This document shows, one piece after another, positions 1-5,256 of a DNA stretch of 9,627 nt. The translations under genes were made by a program, and so were the position numbers. Every line of letters begins with the position of its first letter. Positions within the stretch are counted from its first letter, which is position 1. Location of the stretch: NCBI GenBank assembly GCA_022360075.1, contig JAKSDN010000986.1, forward strand, positions 1 through 9,627, in the 5' to 3' direction. A model generated the notes under the pieces. The model was not told the DNA's origin. It saw nothing but the letters and a program-made list of their open reading frames with translations, and made no database searches. The stretch is from Kiloniellales bacterium. Its GTDB lineage: Bacteria; Pseudomonadota; Alphaproteobacteria; Kiloniellales; JAKSDN01.

Positions 1-127
1 ATATGCGTTCGCGGACCTGTTCGTAGACCGAGCTCGAGAGGCGGCGCTCCGGCTGCCAGGCCTTCTCCTGGCGCCGCCTCACCGATCTCGCCTCGTCATC
101 GCCAGAACCAGCCTTCCGCTGCGCCAT
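1..127 (-). CDS. GntR-family transcriptional regulator, N-terminal fragment (cut by window edge)
   Basis: Reading the minus strand from the ATG at 127-125 gives 42 codons that stay open to the window edge, so only the N-terminus is visible. After a basic, charged lead of about 30 residues comes LSSSVYEQVRERI (residues 30-42). This matches the first helix of the GntR winged helix-turn-helix, where a (L/V)YEQ(V/L)RE.I pattern is typical. The start is backed by a strong Shine-Dalgarno (GAGGGGAAG, 139-131) three bases upstream of the ATG. The gene is divergent from the transporter operon, the usual place for a local repressor, and sites of the kind GntR/FCD proteins bind overlap both promoters. 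The recognition helix and effector domain lie outside the window, so the subfamily (FadR/VanR versus HutC or others) cannot be read. Family assignment is inference from a short segment and the context. Confidence 0.7.
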   Translation of the reverse strand, partial: MAQRKAGSGDDEARSVRRRQEKAWQPERRLSSSVYEQVRERI

Positions 128-130
128 AGC

Positions 131-139
131 CTTCCCCTC
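131..139 (-). promoter_or_regulatory. Ribosome binding site of the GntR-type gene
   Basis: The minus strand reads GAGGGGAAG, then GCT, then ATG. This is the strongest Shine-Dalgarno-like sequence at any start in the window. It is the main reason for accepting the short left-edge frame as a real gene start. Confidence 0.7.
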
Positions 140-155
140 GATGCCGAAACAAAGC

Positions 156-163
156 TGCATACA
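156..163. promoter_or_regulatory. Putative operator O1 (TGCATACA) at the regulator promoter
   Basis: The segment CTGCATACATCT (155-166) differs by one base from CTGTATACATCT at 701-712 in front of the transporter operon. It starts immediately downstream of the proposed minus-strand -10 hexamer (169-164), so it would overlap the transcription start. The core resembles the TGTATACA palindrome bound by several FCD-type GntR regulators of the MdcY/VanR kind (family knowledge). Its placement suggests autorepression. Binding is inferred. Confidence 0.5.
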
Positions 164-192
164 TCTATAAGGTCGATAGGCCACATTGACAA
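164..192 (-). promoter_or_regulatory. Putative sigma70-type promoter of the GntR-type gene
   Basis: On the minus strand, TTGTCA (192-187, 5/6 to TTGACA) is followed after exactly 17 bases by TATAGA (169-164, 4/6 to TATAAT). The start would fall near 157, giving a leader of about 30 bases that contains the strong ribosome binding site. The fit in spacing, orientation and distance to the gene supports it. It was not tested against a promoter model. Confidence 0.5.
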
Positions 193-311
193 GCGCCCCG
201 CGTCGCTCGCAGTCGGCTGATAAAGTTTTTGGTCCAATTTCGCCGGAGACGATGACGATGTGAACTAAAGCTCTACAGACAGAGGGGAACATGCTCTGAC
301 CAAAGTACAGC

Positions 312-319
312 TGTATACG
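312..319. promoter_or_regulatory. Possible third operator-like site (TGTATACG)
   Basis: CTGTATAC (311-318) is identical to the first eight bases of the site at 701-708 and holds the palindromic GTATAC core, but the last base of the octamer is G instead of A. A weaker relative, ATCTGTATCA, occurs at 355-364. These lie about 150 bp from O1 and about 390 bp from the transporter promoter, so they could be auxiliary sites supporting looping, or chance. Confidence 0.3.
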
Positions 320-535
320 GTAGAGATCAAGGCAACGAGCGTTACAGGGAATCGATCTGTATCAGGTCGCTCCAATTATAATCTCTTGAATATAATAATA
401 TTTTCACTAGAAAAATCCACCACGGCACCGGCGCACGAACTGCGTTGTCAACGCTGCAGGTACGGCATTCCGTAGTCCGCCCTAATCAGGGAAGCGGCCT
501 CAGATGCCTTTATCAATTCCATATCACAAAGTCTT

Positions 536-559
536 CAGAATTATAAAGTAATTATCTTC
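536..559 (+). repeat. Imperfect direct repeat, copy 1 (AATTA dyad)
   Basis: The element begins CAGAATTA and continues with AAGTAATTAT, ending TCTTCA. It matches the element at 623-649 at most positions. Inside it, AATTA (539-543) and TAATT (549-553) form a perfect inverted repeat spaced by five bases, the layout of a dimeric regulator site. Regulator unknown. Confidence 0.4.
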
Positions 560-622
560 ACTTTGGATGCATTATTATTTATCAATACAAATTTATTTCT
601 CATCATTTTTTATAAACGCCCA

Positions 623-649
623 CAGAATTACTTAAGTAGTTATATCTCA
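623..649 (+). repeat. Imperfect direct repeat, copy 2 (AATTA dyad)
   Basis: The element begins CAGAATTA and continues with AAGTAGTTAT, ending TCTCA, paralleling the copy at 536-559. It contains the perfect 10-bp palindrome TACTTAAGTA (629-638). It ends about 33 bases upstream of the proposed -35 box at 682-687, a position common for activator sites. Confidence 0.4.
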
Positions 650-660
650 AACAAAACTAC

Positions 661-677
661 GCTGGTTCTGGCGGTGA
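661..677 (+). repeat. Arm of a 17-bp inverted repeat shared with the regulator coding start
   Basis: GCTGGTTCTGGCGGTGA here matches the reverse complement of 96-112 (GCTGGTTCTGGCGATGA) with one mismatch. The other arm lies inside the GntR-type gene, in about codons 6-11. The two arms bracket most of the intergenic region. They could be a duplicated fragment or the ends of an old insertion. Confidence 0.45.
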
Positions 678-681
678 TCGG

Positions 682-709
682 TTGACAGCGATGCACAAAT
701 CTGTATACA
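682..709 (+). promoter_or_regulatory. Putative sigma70-type promoter of the transporter operon
   Basis: A perfect -35 hexamer TTGACA (682-687) is followed after 16 bases by TATACA (704-709, 4/6 to TATAAT). Reading ATACAT with a 17-base spacer is the alternative. The start would fall near 716, leaving a leader of about 60 bases before the GTG at 776. The -10 region is embedded in the TGTATACA palindrome, so an operator-bound repressor would block RNA polymerase directly. Confidence 0.55.
702..709. promoter_or_regulatory. Putative operator O2 (TGTATACA palindrome) over the -10 box
   Basis: TGTATACA is a perfect 8-bp palindrome lying on the proposed -10 element of the operon. It is part of a 12-mer (701-712) repeated with one change at 155-166 beside the divergent regulator promoter. 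The core is the type of half-site pair described for FCD-class GntR regulators such as MdcY (family knowledge). Assignment to the neighbouring regulator is inference. Confidence 0.55.
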
Positions 710-775
710 TCTTAGCTAGACGATAGAGTCCGGAATCGTATCCGGCGGCAAGAGCAGGTTGGGGACGCTTCACAG

Positions 776-1870
776 GTGACCGACAACAGCGATGCGGCGG
801 TGAGCTTCGTCGACGTTTGCAAGACGTTCGACGGCGAGCACCTCGTCGTGAAGAACCTCAACCTCGATGTCTCTCGAGGCGAGTTCCTCACGCTGCTCGG
901 CCCCTCGGGCTCGGGCAAGACGACGAGCCTGATGATGCTCGCCGGTTTCGAGGCCATGACCAGCGGCGACATCCGCCTTGGTGGCCGGTCGCTCAGAAAC
1001 GTCCCGCCCTATCTGCGGAACATCGGCATGGTCTTCCAGAACTACGCCCTCTTCCCGCACATGACGGTGGAGGAGAACCTCGCGTTTCCCCTCGAAGCGA
1101 GGGGGGTGCCGAAGTCCGGGATCGCTCTGAAAATCCGGCACGCGCTCGAGATGGTGCGGCTTGCAGACTTCGCCAAGCGCCGTCCGGGACAGCTTTCCGG
1201 CGGTCAGCAGCAGCGCGTGGCGGTCGCGCGGGCGCTGGTCTACGAGCCGGCTCTGGTTCTGATGGATGAGCCCTTGGGGGCCTTGGACAAGCAGTTGCGC
1301 GAGCAGATGCAGCTCGAGCTCAAGCACATCCACCAGACGGTGGGCGTTACCGTCGTCTACGTCACCCATGACCAGAGCGAAGCGCTCACGATGTCCGACC
1401 GCATCGCCGTGTTCAGCGATGGCGAGATCCAGCAGATCGCAACGCCGCAAGAGCTCTATGAGGAGCCTGAGAACGCGTTCGTCGCGCAGTTCATCGGGGA
1501 GAACAACAGCCTCTCCGGCACCGTCCGCCACGTGAACGGCACACTCTGCCAAGTCGAGCTGGACGGCGGGTTCGATGTCGAGGCGCTGGCCGTCAATGTC
1601 GGCAAAGTCGGGTCCCGGACCACGCTCTCCATTCGCCCCGAGTGCGTCCAGGTCAATCCGACGGACGGCTCGTGCAAAGACCGCTTCGATGCCCGGGTCG
1701 AGGAACGAATCTACCTGGGCGACCACGTTCGGTTCCGTGTCGCTGTCTGCGGCAACGACAGCTTCGTCATCAAGATTCCACGTGCGCTCGATACCGAGAA
1801 CCTCGAGGTGGGCCGGACCTGCACCATCGGATGGAGCAGCCACGACTGCCGGGCCTTGGACGCGACATGA
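776..1870 (+). CDS. PotA-like ABC transporter ATP-binding protein
   Basis: This 364-residue cytoplasmic ATPase powers the importer encoded by the next three genes. All ABC motifs are intact: Walker A GPSGSGKTT (42-50), Q-loop Q88, signature LSGGQQQR (140-147), Walker B VLMDEP (161-166) with D-loop GALD (168-171), and switch histidine H198. The C-terminal third (from about 245) fits the TOBE-type regulatory domain of the PotA/FbpC (CUT1-like) branch, and the length is normal for it. Translation starts at GTG with a GGGGA (761-765) ten bases upstream. No better start is visible, and the residues before the first strand suit the family. It is first in the operon, just behind the proposed repressed promoter. 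The family covers polyamine, opine and related cationic substrates, so PotA similarity does not prove spermidine or putrescine transport. Confidence 0.95.
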   Translation: MTDNSDAAVSFVDVCKTFDGEHLVVKNLNLDVSRGEFLTLLGPSGSGKTTSLMMLAGFEAMTSGDIRLGGRSLRNVPPYLRNIGMVFQNYALFPHMTVEENLAFPLEARGVPKSGIALKIRHALEMVRLADFAKRRPGQLSGGQQQRVAVARALVYEPALVLMDEPLGALDKQLREQMQLELKHIHQTVGVTVVYVTHDQSEALTMSDRIAVFSDGEIQQIATPQELYEEPENAFVAQFIGENNSLSGTVRHVNGTLCQVELDGGFDVEALAVNVGKVGSRTTLSIRPECVQVNPTDGSCKDRFDARVEERIYLGDHVRFRVAVCGNDSFVIKIPRALDTENLEVGRTCTIGWSSHDCRALDAT

Positions 1871-1922
1871 CCCAGGCGCCGAGAACACGGCTTTGCGGAC
1901 GATGAGCCGATAGACGAACCCC

Positions 1923-1943
1923 AGGCGTCCGGCAGTGACGCCT
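1923..1943 (+). other. Small hairpin between the ATPase and binding-protein genes
   Basis: AGGCGTC (1923-1929) and GACGCCT (1937-1943) form a 7-bp stem with a 7-base loop, 11 bases before the Shine-Dalgarno of the binding-protein gene. There is no T-tract, so termination is unlikely. It could protect or help process the mRNA for the binding protein. The intergenic gap here (1871-1967) is otherwise empty. Confidence 0.3.
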
Positions 1944-1967
1944 TCATACACAGCAGGGAGAAGGTGA

Positions 1968-3032
1968 ATGAGACAAGATCGGACGTACACCGGCGTCGTC
2001 GCGGCGAGCGTGCTCGCGCTTGGCCTAGCCGCATCGGATGCCACCCGAGCTGCGGAGAAGATCACCGTCACGTCATGGGGTGGTTCCTATAGCGAAAGCC
2101 AGCGCAAGGCCTTCTACGAGCCCTTCATGGCCGAGACCGGCCACACCGTGCTCGAGGACGAGTGGAACGGCGACCTGGCCAAGGTGCGGGCCATGGTGGA
2201 CACCCAGAACTATCAAACGCATGTCATCGATGCCGAATCGGGCCAGCTCGTCGCCGGCTGCGACGAGGGGCTGTGGGAGCCCATCGACTATGCCAAGCTG
2301 GGCTTCGGCCCTGAAGACTTCCTCGCCGGCGCCGCCCACGAATGCGGCGTTGGCAACATCAGTTGGTCATTCATCTTCGCCTACGACGCCGACCAGATCC
2401 CGGGCGATGGGCCGGCGAGCTGGCTCGACTTCTGGGACGTCGAGAAGTTCCCGGGCAAGCGCGGCCTGCGCAAGCAGCCGAAGTGGAATCTGGAGTACGC
2501 GCTCGTCGCCGATGGCGTGCCCTTCGACGAGATCTACGATGTGCTTGGCACGGAAGAAGGTCTCGTGCGCGCTTTCGCGAAGCTCGATGAGCTCAGGCCC
2601 CACGTCATCTGGTACGAAACCAGCGCCCAGGCTCCCCAGCTATTGGCCGACCAGGAAGTCGTGATGACCTCGGCCGCCAACGGCCGAATCTACACGGCGA
2701 TCGTGAACGACAAGAAGAACTTCCGCATCGTCTGGGACGGTCAGGCCATGGATTTCGACTTCTGGGTCATCCCCAAGGGCCATCCGCAGGCCGATCTGGC
2801 GCACGAGTTCATCAAATTCGCCTCCCGGCCCGACCGCATGGGCGATCAGACGAACTATGTCTCCTATGGCCCTCTGCGCAAGGCGGCTGTCGAGTACGTC
2901 AATCCGGACATCCTGCCGCACCTCCCGACGGCGCCGGAGAACACCAAGACTTGGTTCAAGACCGATACGCAGTTCTGGGCCGACAACCGCGAGGCGCTTG
3001 TCGAGCGGTTCAACGTTTGGATCGCGAAGTAG
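1968..3032 (+). CDS. PotD-like periplasmic substrate-binding protein
   Basis: A 354-residue extracellular solute-binding protein that would capture the substrate in the periplasm and deliver it to the two permeases. The N-terminus has an Arg at 2 and 5, a hydrophobic core (about 9-22) and a likely cleavage after TRA (28). There is no lipobox cysteine, which suits a free periplasmic protein of a Gram-negative cell. The mature start KITVTSWGGSYSESQRKAF is the first strand/helix typical of the PotD/opine-binding cluster. Two cysteines (C98, C126) are placed to form a disulfide. A strong ribosome site (AGGGAGAAGG, 1955-1964) sits three bases before the ATG, predicting high expression. An intrinsic terminator follows the stop directly. 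Aromatic residues (W37, W67, W133, W152, W156) may line a pocket for a cationic ligand, but the substrate is not identifiable. Confidence 0.93.
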   Translation: MRQDRTYTGVVAASVLALGLAASDATRAAEKITVTSWGGSYSESQRKAFYEPFMAETGHTVLEDEWNGDLAKVRAMVDTQNYQTHVIDAESGQLVAGCDEGLWEPIDYAKLGFGPEDFLAGAAHECGVGNISWSFIFAYDADQIPGDGPASWLDFWDVEKFPGKRGLRKQPKWNLEYALVADGVPFDEIYDVLGTEEGLVRAFAKLDELRPHVIWYETSAQAPQLLADQEVVMTSAANGRIYTAIVNDKKNFRIVWDGQAMDFDFWVIPKGHPQADLAHEFIKFASRPDRMGDQTNYVSYGPLRKAAVEYVNPDILPHLPTAPENTKTWFKTDTQFWADNREALVERFNVWIAK

Positions 3033-3042
3033 GTTGGCTCGA

Positions 3043-3071
3043 GAGGGTGGAGCGAAGCTCCGCCCTCTTTT
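3043..3071 (+). terminator. Intrinsic hairpin terminator/attenuator inside the operon
   Basis: GAGGGTGGAGC (3043-3053) pairs with GCTCCGCCCTC (3057-3067) as an 11-bp stem with one G-U pair and a GAA loop, followed by TTTTCTT. It lies 10 bases after the binding-protein stop and 36 bases before the first permease start, with no new promoter recognised between them. It most likely acts as a partial terminator. That would leave abundant mRNA for the ATPase and binding protein and less for the permeases and downstream enzymes. Such processed or attenuated 3' ends after binding-protein genes are a known theme in ABC importer operons. Confidence 0.85.
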
Positions 3072-3107
3072 CTTCGGAAGGCGAAGTGACGACGGAAGCG
3101 TGCGGCC

Positions 3108-4364
3108 GTGACCACTGCAACGCCAACGATTGAGCGCCTCGACACGGGGACTGCGGTGTCCCTTCGGGTGCAGCTCCGCCGCGCGGAAAGAGCGCGAAAG
3201 CTCAACGCGATCTTGCTGATCGCGCCACTGTTTCTGTTCCTCCTGGTCACCTTCCTAATTCCGATCGCCCAAGTGCTCATGCGGAGCGTCGAGAACCCGG
3301 AGATCGTCGAGGTCCTGCCGAACCTCGCGGCCACGATGAAATCCTGGGACGGCCGGGGCATGCCGCCGCCAGAAGTCGTGAAGGCCTTCGCCGAGGCCCT
3401 CGTTTCGGCGCGTGACAACAGGAGCATCACGAGGGCGGCCAAGCGGCTCAACTACGGCATCCCCGGTTATCGCAGCCTGCTGATCAAGACGGCCCGGCGC
3501 ATGCCCCCGCCCGATACGCCGCAGCTCCTTGCCAAGCTGGCCGAGATCGACAAGCGATGGGCGGACCGACAGTACTGGACGGCCCTCAAGCGGGCCTCCA
3601 CTGCCCACACCGTAGAGTATCTCCTTGCCGCTTTGGACCTGCGGTACGACGTCGACGGCACCGTCGTTCAAAAACCAGCCCACAGCTCGATCTATCTGAC
3701 CGTTCTGGCCCGAACGCTCTGGATCGCCGTTGCCGTCACGGTCCTATGCCTGCTGCTCGGCTATCCGATCGCCTACCTGCTAGCCACGCTTCCCACCAGA
3801 TACAGCAACCTGCTTCTGCTCTTGCTGCTGCTCCCCTTCTGGACCTCCCTCCTGGTCCGCACGACGGCCTGGGTCGTGCTGCTGCAGAACCAGGGCGTCG
3901 TCAACGATTTGGGCATCTGGCTCGGCCTCTGGAGCGAGCCGCTGCAGCTCGTGCGCAATCGCGCCGGCGTCTACATCGCCATGGTGCATATCATGCTGCC
4001 CTTCATGGTGCTGCCGCTGTTCAGCGTCATGAAGGGCATCTCGCCCTATCACATGAAGGCCGCGGCCTCGCTGGGCGCGCGGCCGACAAGGGCCTTCATG
4101 AAGGTCTACGCGCCGCAAACGCTGCCAGGCATCGGCGCCGGCACGCTGCTGGTGTTCATCATGACCTTGGGCTTCTACATCACGCCCGCGCTGGTCGGCG
4201 GTCCGAAAGACCAGATGCTCAGCTACTTCATCGCTTTCAACGCCGGCACCACCGTCAACTGGGGCATGGCGGCGGCCCTCAGCCTGCTCCTGATGCTCTG
4301 CGTCGGCATCTTCTTTGCCGTCTACAGCCGCCTGATCGGCGTCAACAAGCTGAGGCTCGGCTGA
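3108..4364 (+). CDS. PotB-like ABC transporter permease with long TM1-TM2 insertion
   Basis: An inner-membrane permease of 418 residues, about 130 longer than classical PotB (roughly 275-290). TM1 is about 33-55. TM2-TM6 are about 199-225, 232-258, 287-307, 341-363 and 386-407. The EAA loop that docks the ATPase is clear around 312-340 (AAASLGARPTRAF, then LPGIGAG). The extra length is a hydrophilic segment, about 61-195, between TM1 and TM2. With the C-terminal topology of this family it should face the periplasm. It is rich in charged helices and holds two similar turns, GMPPPE (84-89) and RMPPPD (131-136). The start is GTG with GGAAG (3094-3098) nine bases upstream. The stop overlaps the next start (TGATG), indicating translational coupling. 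Long PotB relatives occur in alphaproteobacterial uptake operons, so the insertion is probably real and not a misread. Confidence 0.93.
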   Translation: MTTATPTIERLDTGTAVSLRVQLRRAERARKLNAILLIAPLFLFLLVTFLIPIAQVLMRSVENPEIVEVLPNLAATMKSWDGRGMPPPEVVKAFAEALVSARDNRSITRAAKRLNYGIPGYRSLLIKTARRMPPPDTPQLLAKLAEIDKRWADRQYWTALKRASTAHTVEYLLAALDLRYDVDGTVVQKPAHSSIYLTVLARTLWIAVAVTVLCLLLGYPIAYLLATLPTRYSNLLLLLLLLPFWTSLLVRTTAWVVLLQNQGVVNDLGIWLGLWSEPLQLVRNRAGVYIAMVHIMLPFMVLPLFSVMKGISPYHMKAAASLGARPTRAFMKVYAPQTLPGIGAGTLLVFIMTLGFYITPALVGGPKDQMLSYFIAFNAGTTVNWGMAAALSLLLMLCVGIFFAVYSRLIGVNKLRLG

Positions 4365-5206
4365 TGGCTCTGGCGCCCTATGCCACCGGCGGCCAGAAGC
4401 TCTGGTACTACGGGTTGCGCATCGCCTGCGGTGTCGTCTTCTTTTTCTTGGTCGCGCCCGTCCTGGTGATCATTCCCCTGTCCTTCAATCAGGACCCTTT
4501 CTTTACCTATCCCATGAGCGGCTATTCGCTGAGGTGGTACGAGGAGATCTTCGGCGACGGCCCGCTATCGATCCTCTGGCAAAGGTCGATCGTCAACAGC
4601 GTCATCGTGGCGGTCTTCTCCACAGTGCTGGCGACCAGCCTCGGTACCCTGGCGGCGCTTGGATTGAACCGCGCCGACTTCCCCTTCAAGAACACGCTGC
4701 TCGCGATCCTGATCTCGCCCATGGTCGTCCCTATCGTGGTGACGGCGATCGGCATGTTCTATTTCTACGCCCAAGTGGGGCTCGTCGGCTCGCTGACCGG
4801 CATCATTCTCGCCCATACGGCGATTGGCGCGCCCTTCGTGGTGATCACGGTCACGGCGACCTTGGCGGGGTTCGACCACAACCTCGTCCGAGCGGGCAGC
4901 ATCCTCGGCGCGCGGCCAACGAGGGTGTTCCGCAAGGTCACCCTGCCGCTGATCCTCCCCGGCGTTGCTTCGGGTGGCCTATTCGCCTTTGCGACCTCCT
5001 GGGACGAAATCGTGATCGTGCTCTTCATGGCCGGCGCGGAGCAGCACACCATCCCTCGACGCATGTGGAGCGGCATTCGCGAGCACCTGAGCCCGACCAT
5101 CATCGCGGCGGCCACGCTCCTGATCCTCCTCTCGGTCCTGCTCATGCTGACCATGGAGTGGCTGCGCCGCCGCAGCGAGCGCCTGCGCGGACTAGAGCAG
5201 ACCTGA
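4364..5206 (+). CDS. PotC-like ABC transporter permease
   Basis: This 280-residue second permease subunit has six predicted membrane segments (about 17-39, 74-97, 111-134, 141-163, 196-219 and 245-265). PotC-type landmarks are present: LSFNQDPF (39-46) and GYSLRWYEEIFGD (53-65) after TM1, SPMVVPIVVTAIG (118-130), the EAA loop around 171-200 (RAGSILGARPTRVF), and the ATSWDEIVIVLF stretch (210-221). The frame is open far upstream inside the previous gene, but the true start is the ATG whose A is the last base of the preceding stop. A GAGG (4352-4355) lies eight bases before it, and the family N-terminus begins there. It would form a heterodimer with the long PotB-like subunit. Confidence 0.94.
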   Translation: MALAPYATGGQKLWYYGLRIACGVVFFFLVAPVLVIIPLSFNQDPFFTYPMSGYSLRWYEEIFGDGPLSILWQRSIVNSVIVAVFSTVLATSLGTLAALGLNRADFPFKNTLLAILISPMVVPIVVTAIGMFYFYAQVGLVGSLTGIILAHTAIGAPFVVITVTATLAGFDHNLVRAGSILGARPTRVFRKVTLPLILPGVASGGLFAFATSWDEIVIVLFMAGAEQHTIPRRMWSGIREHLSPTIIAAATLLILLSVLLMLTMEWLRRRSERLRGLEQT

Positions 5207-5256
5207 GATACGCACCTCACCCGTAAGAAACTTCGGATCAACAGAGCGCGGACGCT

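Larger units (their letters stand above)
361..660. other. AT-rich intergenic island between the divergent promoters
   Basis: No convincing gene was found between 128 and 775. Within it, 371-416 and 521-655 are strongly AT-rich with runs such as TATAATAATATTTT, sharply unlike the GC-rich coding DNA on both sides. Two imperfect direct repeats built on AATTA half-sites (536-559 and 623-649) lie in the AT-rich part. Such islands are typical targets of nucleoid proteins or of accessory activators, and may also supply UP-element-like DNA. They can also mark a site of past insertion. The sequence does not decide between these. Confidence 0.6.

Noticed and set aside
269..476. Open frame in the intergenic region without an ATG (begins near CTG at 296)
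   Set aside because: No conventional start or ribosome site in frame, no family recognised, and it runs through operator-like and AT-rich DNA.
1871..1928. Direct repeat CCCAGGCG at 1871-1878 and 1920-1927
   Set aside because: Only eight GC-rich bases, expected by chance at this composition, and no functional context.
770..2071. Long minus-strand open frame of 433 codons
   Set aside because: It is antisense to an intact PotA-like ATPase and the start of the binding-protein gene, and its translation shows no recognisable domain. Long antisense frames are expected in GC-rich codon usage.
3557..4363. In-frame upstream extension of the PotC-like permease
   Set aside because: The extension is the shadow frame of the PotB-like gene: its translation is low-complexity (Arg/Ala/His-rich) with no membrane segments. 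The family N-terminus, GAGG ribosome site and TGATG overlap all fix the start at 4364.
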